NCBI GenBank assembly: GCA_002315615.1
Contig: DCHK01000021.1
Span: 1 to 12,206, forward strand
DNA: 12,206 nt
Origin: Bacteroidales bacterium UBA1754
GTDB taxonomy: Bacteria > Bacteroidota > Bacteroidia > Bacteroidales > Paludibacteraceae
Direction: 5' to 3'
Shown: in pieces, positions 7,411 through 12,206 of the stretch
How positions within the stretch are numbered: the first letter of the stretch is position 1
How the letters are laid out: every line of letters begins with the position of its first letter
Position numbers and translations under genes: made by a program
Notes under the pieces: model-generated
What the model saw: the letters and a program-made list of their open reading frames with translations, nothing else
The model's database searches: none
Told to the model about the DNA's origin: nothing

Positions 7411-7441
7411 TTTATTATCTTAATTGTACACTTTATCTTTG
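7411..7441 (+). promoter_or_regulatory. Promoter of the SusE-like / GH66 unit
   Basis: TATCTTTG (7434-7441) matches TAnnTTTG exactly. TTTA (7411-7414), 19 bp upstream, is a near match to the -33 TTTG. Transcription should start near 7448, about 26 bases before the ATG. Together with the 17-bp repeats just upstream this looks like a regulated promoter. Confidence 0.6.
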
Positions 7442-7475
7442 CCGACAGATAGTTTTCTTTAAACTGCCGACGGAT
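7441..7475 (+). repeat. GCCGACrGAT direct repeat in the leader
   Basis: GCCGACAGAT (7441-7450) covers the predicted transcription start. GCCGACGGAT (7466-7475) runs into the ATG at 7474. They differ at one base and start 25 bp apart, and they stand out as GC-rich words in very AT-rich DNA. Confidence 0.6.
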
Positions 7476-8553
7476 GAAAAGTGTTACTAAATGTTTATTA
7501 TTTTGTGTTTTCTTGTTTTTGTTTTGCGCTTGCGAAAAAGACGAAAACATCAACATTGTGCACATTGATAAAGAGGTAAATTTCATTTCCGACAAAAGTG
7601 ATGTAGCACTGATGGAAGAAAACGCCAATGATGTGGCTCTCACGTTTCGTTGGAACAAGGTATGCGATTCTTTGGCGTATATGTTGGAGATTGACAAGCA
7701 AGGAAATAACTTTTCTAAAAGCGTAAAGCAAAATTGTGGGTCAGATTTAGTAAAAAGTTTCACGCATTCCGAGATAAATTATTTAATTACAGAGAATTGG
7801 TCAGATGTTTCATACGAATTGAAAAATGCCTTTGAAACTCGCCTTATTTTGTTAGACCTTGCCACATCGTGCGCGCTCGACACGTCTAACGTGCTGACGG
7901 TGGAAATTTTACCATACGAAAAGAAAAACTTGTATTTGATAGGTGATGCCACTTTATATGGTTGGCAATTGGACAAGGCAGTGCCGTTGAATAGGGAGTT
8001 TATGAAAAACGATGTTTTTTCGTGGAGAGGTTACCTAAATGTAGGTGAATTTAAATTTGTTACTACCCGAAAAGATTTTCTGCCTGCGTATGTGAAGGAC
8101 GTTTCAGACGACACTAAAATGGTTTTCAGACCTACCGAAGAGTCTTATTCTGATAATAAATGGAGCATAACCAAAGCGGGATACTATGAAGTAAATGTCG
8201 ATTTGAATACGTTGTCAATTTCGTATGGAATAGCGACAGACAATATTTGGTTGATTGGTTCTGCCGTCAATGGTTGGGGCTGGGATAATATTATTCCGAT
8301 GACTTCAACCGATGGTCATACATTTACCTATACGGGTAATTTGAAAGTGGGAGAATTAAAATTCCCAATAGAAAAGGTTACCGATTTTACAGGTTTGTTC
8401 ATCTTGGCAAACGAAGCAAATTGTGCGCCTAAAGAAGATGATACTTTTGTTATTGCCAATCAGCCCGATAATAAGTGGAAAATAACACAAGCCGGAAATT
8501 ATTCCATTACCATCGACTTAAAAACTCAAAAAATATCTTTTGTGAAAAATTAA
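7474..8553 (+). CDS. SusE-like outer-membrane glycan-binding lipoprotein
   Basis: A 359-residue surface lipoprotein. The signal peptide ends at lipobox F-C-A-C with acylated Cys20, followed by EKDEN, a charged tail fitting Bacteroidota surface-export signals. An N-terminal SusE-type Ig-like domain covers about 30-147 (LTFRWNK, AYMLEIDKQGNNF). Two similar starch-binding-like modules follow: about 151-251 (LYLIGDATLYGWQLDKAVPL, ending DNKWSITKAGYYEV) and 256-357 (IWLIGSAVNGWGWDNIIPM, ending DNKWKITQAGNYSI). Trp164, Trp268 and Trp270 are likely sugar-contact residues. SusE/SusF proteins hold polysaccharide at the cell surface without cutting it. The gene ends one base before the GH66 start codon, so its ligand is probably dextran or a related alpha-1,6-glucan. 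Unusually, no susC or susD precedes it. Confidence 0.86.
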   Translation: MKSVTKCLLFCVFLFLFCACEKDENINIVHIDKEVNFISDKSDVALMEENANDVALTFRWNKVCDSLAYMLEIDKQGNNFSKSVKQNCGSDLVKSFTHSEINYLITENWSDVSYELKNAFETRLILLDLATSCALDTSNVLTVEILPYEKKNLYLIGDATLYGWQLDKAVPLNREFMKNDVFSWRGYLNVGEFKFVTTRKDFLPAYVKDVSDDTKMVFRPTEESYSDNKWSITKAGYYEVNVDLNTLSISYGIATDNIWLIGSAVNGWGWDNIIPMTSTDGHTFTYTGNLKVGELKFPIEKVTDFTGLFILANEANCAPKEDDTFVIANQPDNKWKITQAGNYSITIDLKTQKISFVKN

Positions 8554-8554
8554 A

Positions 8555-10330
8555 ATGAAGTTGTTAAGAGTTATATTGTTTTTTTGTGTGGGTTGTCTAT
8601 TGTCTTGCAATGACGAAACGGTAACTCGGTATGAGGAGGTTGACAAAAAGTACGATAGACCTGACAAGGGTTCTTATGCTGCTGTCAGTATATCTACCGA
8701 CAAGGCTGTTTATAGTCCTTGCGAAGCAGTTAAATTTACCTTAGACAAAGCCATAGATGCCAATGCAGGTGTATGGGTTCGTTATCGTCATTTGAATAAA
8801 ATTGTAAAAGAAGAATCTTTTTCGGGCTCTACGTGGAATTGGATTACGCCAAGCGATGACTACAAAGGATATATGGTTGATTTGTATAAAAAGATTGACG
8901 GTCGCGACTCTATTCTTGGTTGCATAGCAGTTGATGTGTCAAGCGATGGTTTTCACTATGTGCGAAATGGTTTTTTGTCGGAATATGGATATAAAACCGA
9001 GGCGCAAATTGCCAAAGTAATGGAACCACTCAATCGTTATCATATAAATTATCTTCAGTTCCAAGATTGGCATTACAAACATCATTATCCATTGGCAGGT
9101 ACGCCAACAAATCCTATGTCAACGTGGAAGGATATTTGTAGTAGAACCAACTACAAGAGTACTGTAGATGCTTATATTTCTGCTGCTCATCAGTATGGAA
9201 TGAAGGCGATTTTCTATAATTTGGCTTATGGTGCTTTGGATGATGCTTCTGCCGATGGCGTGAAAGAAGAATGGTATCTTTTCAAAGATACAAAACACAC
9301 AAACAAAGACAAACACGCATTGCCTAATCCACCTTTCAAAAGTGATATTTTCTTGACAGACCCAAATAATGCAGAGTGGCAAGAGTATATGGCAGAAAGA
9401 AATGACGAGGTTTACAAAGTTTTCGATTTTGATGGCTTTCAAATAGACCAATTGGGCGGTCGTGATAAGTTATACGACTACAATGGTAACGAGGTTGATA
9501 TGATAGGTGGTTTTTCACCTTTCATCAATGCGATGAAAAAGGCTCATCCCGAAAAATTGCTGACAATGAATGCTGTTGCTCAATACGGCGAAAGTAAAAT
9601 TGCTACGTCTCCTGTAGAATTTCTTTATACAGAAGTGTGGGACAAGAGCAATTCTAAAGGATACAATATCATAGCCGAAACAATAAAGGAAAACGATAGG
9701 TTGGGCAATGGGAAAGAAACGGTGCTTGCTGCCTATATGAATTACAAGAAAGAAAGTGGCTATTTCAATAATCCTGGTATTACAATGACGATGGCTGTTG
9801 CTTTTGCTTGGGGTGGTAGTATATTGCAGATGGGCGAACATATGTTGAGCAAGGAATATTTCCCTAACAATAATGTGAAAATGAACGAAGCGTTGAAGCA
9901 GACTGTTATTCGCTACTACGATTTCCTTACGGCATACGAAAATCCTTTGCGCGACGATGGCAAATGGTTCGATGTGTCGCTTGCGAGCAACGATGGTAAG
10001 GTTGTTTTCAACGCTTGGCCTCCAGTGAAAAACCAAGTGGCAACTTTTGGTAAAAGAATAGATAATTCGGAATATATCCATATATTGAATTATACAAATG
10101 CAACTCATCTTGATTGGTGCGACTCTTATGGAACACAAGTCGAGCCGAGTTTATTTACAGATTTGAATGTTTCGATACCTACATCTGCAAATGTAAAAAG
10201 TGTATGGTTTGCATCGCCAGATGTCGATGGAGGCGTGGCACGCTCGTTGAGTTTTGAACAACAAGGCGGAAATTTGGTAGTTGCGTTGCCTTCGTTAAAG
10301 TATTGGGATATGCTTGTTTTAGAATATTAG
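8555..10330 (+). CDS. GH66 endo-dextranase, lipoprotein
   Basis: A 591-residue glycoside hydrolase family 66 enzyme, expected to cut internal alpha-1,6 bonds of dextran. The signal peptide ends at lipobox L-L-S-C with acylated Cys18, followed by NDE, so it is anchored in the outer membrane and probably faces outward. An N-terminal beta/Ig-like domain (about 40-128) precedes a TIM barrel (about 133-480) and a C-terminal beta domain. Within the barrel, DFDGFQIDQLG supplies the nucleophile Asp298 and EFLYTEVWD the acid/base Glu360. The 62-residue spacing is close to the 68 between Asp385 and Glu453 of Streptococcus mutans dextranase (from memory). There is no inserted CBM35 as in cycloisomaltooligosaccharide-forming members, which favours plain dextranase. 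It is the second gene of a unit with the SusE-like protein and is followed by an intrinsic terminator. Confidence 0.88.
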   Translation: MKLLRVILFFCVGCLLSCNDETVTRYEEVDKKYDRPDKGSYAAVSISTDKAVYSPCEAVKFTLDKAIDANAGVWVRYRHLNKIVKEESFSGSTWNWITPSDDYKGYMVDLYKKIDGRDSILGCIAVDVSSDGFHYVRNGFLSEYGYKTEAQIAKVMEPLNRYHINYLQFQDWHYKHHYPLAGTPTNPMSTWKDICSRTNYKSTVDAYISAAHQYGMKAIFYNLAYGALDDASADGVKEEWYLFKDTKHTNKDKHALPNPPFKSDIFLTDPNNAEWQEYMAERNDEVYKVFDFDGFQIDQLGGRDKLYDYNGNEVDMIGGFSPFINAMKKAHPEKLLTMNAVAQYGESKIATSPVEFLYTEVWDKSNSKGYNIIAETIKENDRLGNGKETVLAAYMNYKKESGYFNNPGITMTMAVAFAWGGSILQMGEHMLSKEYFPNNNVKMNEALKQTVIRYYDFLTAYENPLRDDGKWFDVSLASNDGKVVFNAWPPVKNQVATFGKRIDNSEYIHILNYTNATHLDWCDSYGTQVEPSLFTDLNVSIPTSANVKSVWFASPDVDGGVARSLSFEQQGGNLVVALPSLKYWDMLVLEY

Positions 10331-10371
10331 CGTTTTTCATAGTATAGTATTAAAGATTTAAGGTTGCAAGG

Positions 10372-10399
10372 ACCGTTGTAAGGAGTTACAACGGTTTTT
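10372..10399 (+). terminator. Rho-independent terminator after the GH66 gene
   Basis: A perfect 10-bp stem, ACCGTTGTAA (10372-10381) with TTACAACGGT (10386-10395), around a GGAG loop, followed by T residues to 10399. It isolates the dextran unit from the arginine cluster. Confidence 0.92.
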
Positions 10400-10416
10400 G
10401 TGATTTTATACCAATT

Positions 10417-10434
10417 TTTGCATAAAAATTCAAT
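10417..10434 (+). promoter_or_regulatory. ARG box 1 (ArgR operator)
   Basis: TTTGCATAAAAATTCAAT matches the E. coli consensus TNTGAATWWWWATTCANW at 17 of 18 positions. It lies upstream of argR, 3 bp from a second box. Confidence 0.75.
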
Positions 10435-10437
10435 ATT

Positions 10438-10455
10438 GATGAATATTTATGCAAT
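10438..10455 (+). promoter_or_regulatory. ARG box 2 (ArgR operator)
   Basis: GATGAATATTTATGCAAT matches the same consensus at 16 of 18 positions. The gap to box 1 is 3 bp (centres 21 bp apart), the classic spacing of paired ARG boxes. The outer arms of the pair also form a long near-perfect inverted repeat (14 of 15). Confidence 0.72.
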
Positions 10456-10462
10456 TTTTATT

Positions 10463-10470
10463 TAATTTTG
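10463..10470 (+). promoter_or_regulatory. -7 element of the argR operon
   Basis: TAATTTTG is an exact TAnnTTTG match. The -33 region falls inside ARG box 2 and has no good TTTG, so ArgR binding there would block polymerase. The predicted leader is only about 10 bases. Confidence 0.6.
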
Positions 10471-10486
10471 CAGTCCAAAATTCTAA

Positions 10487-10936
10487 ATGATGAAAACAAA
10501 AACACAAAGACTTCAGTTGATTCGTCAATTGCTGACCGAGAACACTGTTACCAGTCAAGAAGAGTTGATGGATTTGATGAAGAAAAATGGTTCGCCACTC
10601 ACGCAGAGCACTCTTTCGCGCGATATGAAAGAACTGAATGTTTCAAAAACCGTATTGCTCGGTGGAGGTTATCGCTATGTGTTGCCTCGTTTGTCGCCCA
10701 CGCCTGTAAAATCTGACGAAAAGGGTTTTGTGAGTATTGCTTTCTCTGGAAACATTGCCGTAGTGAAAACACGTGCAGGATATGCCAGCCGTTTGGCTTA
10801 CGAAATTGACGAAAATGCAAGCGATGTGGTAATCGGCACTGTGGCAGGCGAAGATACTGTGATTCTTGTATTAAACGAAAAATCAACCAGAGAGCAAGTA
10901 GTTGCTGCGCTCTCTACATTCATAAAAATTCAATAA
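10487..10936 (+). CDS. argR: Arginine repressor ArgR
   Basis: A 149-residue transcription factor that binds ARG boxes as a hexamer when loaded with arginine. The N-terminal winged helix (about 3-70) contains the recognition helix TQSTLSRDMKEL (39-50). The C-terminal domain (about 78-149) carries the oligomerisation and arginine-binding parts, including KTRAGYASRLAYEID (94-108) and GTVAGEDT (117-124). In E. coli the corresponding motif has two Asp contacting arginine (GDDT). Here the first is Glu122 and the second, Asp123, is kept. Length is normal. Starts at 10487 or at the next ATG (10490) are equally possible. Two ARG boxes upstream predict autoregulation. Its stop codon overlaps the next gene's ATG by one base (TAATG), so the GNAT is translated with it. 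Confidence 0.95.
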   Translation: MMKTKTQRLQLIRQLLTENTVTSQEELMDLMKKNGSPLTQSTLSRDMKELNVSKTVLLGGGYRYVLPRLSPTPVKSDEKGFVSIAFSGNIAVVKTRAGYASRLAYEIDENASDVVIGTVAGEDTVILVLNEKSTREQVVAALSTFIKIQ

Positions 10937-11577
10937 TGGAAAAGTATAACGATTCTATCAAAATTATGGTTGCCGACAAGGAACACTACAAATATGTAGA
11001 TGAAATCTTGACAACTATTGCTGCCGCTGCCAAAGTGCGTGGAACGGGCATTGCCAAACGCAATCCTGGTTATGTGAAACAAAAAATGAGCGAAGGTAAA
11101 GCAGTCATTGCACTCGATGGCGACAAATTCGCGGGTTTTAGTTATATCGAAACTTGGGGCGGAAAGCATTACGTAACTACTTCGGGTTTGATTGTTCCCG
11201 AGGAATTTCGTGGTCACGGATTGGCACGCCGCATCAAACACGTAACTTTCACGTTGGCACGTATGCGTTGGCCGAATGCAAAAATCTTCAGTCTTACCTC
11301 TGGCGCAGCAGTGATGAAACTCAATACAGACCACGGTTATGTGCCTGTTACGTTTGCTCAACTTACCGACGACGAAACATTCTGGAAAGGTTGCGAAGGT
11401 TGTATCAACCAAGATATTCTTAAACGTACCGACCGCCGCTACTGCGTATGCACTGGTATGCTATACGACCCCGAACGTGCGCGCAGTGTTCGCGATGCCG
11501 ACGAAGAATTGGCTAACGACCCTAACGTAGTGGAAATCATTAAATCACGTTTCCCCGACGGTTTCCCAGAAGACTGA
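10936..11577 (+). CDS. GNAT acyltransferase of the arginine cluster, candidate N-acylglutamate synthase
   Basis: A 213-residue GNAT-fold protein. Motif A, the acyl-CoA pyrophosphate-binding loop, is FRGHGLARRI (91-100), fitting R-x-x-G-x-A, and is preceded by strand SGLIVPEE. The C-terminal third holds four cysteines, C153-x2-C156 and C170-x-C172, spaced like a metal site. This tail is not part of the minimal GNAT fold. Placement between argR and argG, with a one-base overlap with argR, points to arginine biosynthesis. The likely reaction is N-acetylation or N-succinylation of glutamate, the first step, for which Bacteroidota lack a classical argA; their carbamoyltransferase is known to use N-succinylornithine. 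I recall genetic evidence for a similar Bacteroides protein but cannot verify it here. An unrelated acetylation role is possible. Confidence 0.72.
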   Translation: MEKYNDSIKIMVADKEHYKYVDEILTTIAAAAKVRGTGIAKRNPGYVKQKMSEGKAVIALDGDKFAGFSYIETWGGKHYVTTSGLIVPEEFRGHGLARRIKHVTFTLARMRWPNAKIFSLTSGAAVMKLNTDHGYVPVTFAQLTDDETFWKGCEGCINQDILKRTDRRYCVCTGMLYDPERARSVRDADEELANDPNVVEIIKSRFPDGFPED

Positions 11578-11703
11578 TATTAATTAGGAGTGAGGAATGA
11601 GGAATTAGGAGTTGAGAGTTTAGAGATTAGAGTTGAGAGACCTTAGACCTTAGACCTTAGACCTTAGACAATTAAACATTAAACGATTAAACATTCAAAA
11701 AAT
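11578..11703 (+). repeat. Spacer of three degenerate tandem-repeat tracts before argG
   Basis: The 126-bp gap holds three kinds of simple repeat in a row. At 11583-11640 is a purine-rich tract built from GGAGTGAG/GAATTAG/TTAGAG-like words. At 11640-11667 are four perfect copies of ACCTTAG. At about 11670-11695 are three ATTAAAC-like words. No cytosine occurs on this strand from 11575 to 11640. I see no terminator and no TAnnTTTG promoter, so argG may be read through from the argR promoter. Confidence 0.85.
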
Positions 11704-12206
11704 ATGGAAAAGAAAAAAGTTGTAGTTGCTTTCAGTGGTGGACTCGATACGTCTTACACTGTAATGTATTTAGCAAAAGAAAAAGGTTACGAAGTTTATG
11801 CTGCTTGTGCCAATACAGGAGGTTTTAGTGCAGAGCAACTGAAAACAAACGAAGAAAATGCTTACAAACTTGGTGCTACAAAATATGTAACACTCGACGT
11901 TACAAAAGAGTATTACGACAAAAGTTTGAAATATATGGTTTACGGAAACGTGTTGCGTAACAATTGTTACCCAATTTCTGTTTCTTCAGAGCGTATTTTC
12001 CAAGCCATTGCCATTGCACGTTATGCCAAAGAAATTGGTGCTTCTGCTATTGCACACGGCTCTACTGGTGCGGGCAACGACCAAATTCGTTTCGATATGA
12101 CGTTTCTTGTGATGGCGCCAGGCGTAGAAATCATCACACTTACGCGCGACAACAATCTTAGTCGCCAAGAGGAAGTGGACTATTTGAACAAAAACGGATA
12201 TTTCGC
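11704..12206 (+). CDS. argG: Argininosuccinate synthase, N-terminal part
   Basis: Ligates citrulline and aspartate with ATP to argininosuccinate, the penultimate step of arginine synthesis, in the cytosol. The frame opens at ATG 11704 and runs off the right edge, with 167 complete codons visible of about 400. The ATP-binding PP-loop AFSGGLDTS lies at residues 9-17. A second signature, HGSTGAGNDQIRFD, sits at about 119-132 (family form HGxTGKGNDQxRFE; here Ala replaces the usual Lys). NCYPISVSSERIF also fits the family. It is the third gene of the arginine cluster after argR and the GNAT, separated from them by a repeat-rich spacer. Strict codon choice resembles pckA and suggests good expression. 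Confidence 0.96.
   Translation, partial: MEKKKVVVAFSGGLDTSYTVMYLAKEKGYEVYAACANTGGFSAEQLKTNEENAYKLGATKYVTLDVTKEYYDKSLKYMVYGNVLRNNCYPISVSSERIFQAIAIARYAKEIGASAIAHGSTGAGNDQIRFDMTFLVMAPGVEIITLTRDNNLSRQEEVDYLNKNGYF

Noticed and set aside
7317..7473. Remnant of a deleted susC/susD between regulator and SusE
   Set aside because: None of the three forward frames shows TonB-plug or SusD-like residues and the stretch is pure AT-rich promoter DNA; loss, if it happened, left no recognisable scar.
9515..10138. Long minus-strand open frame (207 codons) opposite the GH66 gene
   Set aside because: It lies wholly antisense to a clear GH66 barrel, has no family motifs and no promoter; a shadow of the real gene.
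11640..11667. Tandem ACCTTAG array as a CRISPR-like or phage attachment structure
   Set aside because: Repeats are contiguous heptamers without spacers, and no integrase or cas gene is nearby; it is a simple-sequence tract.

Overview
The window comes from a chromosome of the Bacteroidota, most likely order Bacteroidales. The evidence is a SusE-like surface lipoprotein next to a GH66 dextranase, a NigD-like lipoprotein, a DUF6377-type sensor/regulator, promoters of the form TTTG-N(19-21)-TAnnTTTG, no clear Shine-Dalgarno sequences, AT-rich DNA, and an argR / GNAT / argG cluster. Species cannot be fixed from sequence alone. No rRNA, tRNA, CRISPR array, transposase or integrase is visible.

Layout. 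(1) 1-1007 is the C-terminal part of pckA, closed by a strong intrinsic terminator. (2) 1089-1697 is a small lipoprotein resembling the YiiX/C92 permuted papain-like hydrolases. (3) 1721-3774 on the minus strand reads, in transcription order, an SDR-type NAD(P)-binding epimerase/dehydratase, then a PezAT-like toxin-antitoxin pair (XRE-family antitoxin overlapping a zeta-type kinase toxin). The pair has its own promoter, which is full of repeated TTGTTGTA/AACAAT words. (4) 3888-7316 on the plus strand is a tight operon: a glycerolipid acyltransferase-like protein, a NigD-like lipoprotein, and a membrane-bound TPR/coiled-coil DUF6377-type regulator that probably starts at a TTG inside the preceding gene. 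(5) 7474-10330 is a two-gene unit, a SusE-like glycan-binding lipoprotein and a GH66 dextranase lipoprotein, behind its own promoter and a 17-bp direct repeat, closed by an intrinsic terminator. (6) 10417-12206 is an arginine cluster: two ARG-box-like operators 3 bp apart, argR, a GNAT acyltransferase overlapping argR by one base, a 126-bp spacer made of degenerate tandem repeats, and the 5' part of argG.

How the genes work together. Regions 4 and 5 look like a reduced dextran utilisation locus: regulator, surface binder and surface dextranase are present, but the SusC/SusD importer expected between regulator and SusE is absent. Region 6 looks like a self-regulated arginine operon in which the GNAT is the natural candidate for the first committed step, N-acylation of glutamate. 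The most promising leads are the transporter-less dextran pair with its repeat-bearing promoter, the Cys-rich GNAT in the arginine operon, the well-preserved ARG-box geometry, and the zeta-type toxin-antitoxin module with its repeat-rich operator.
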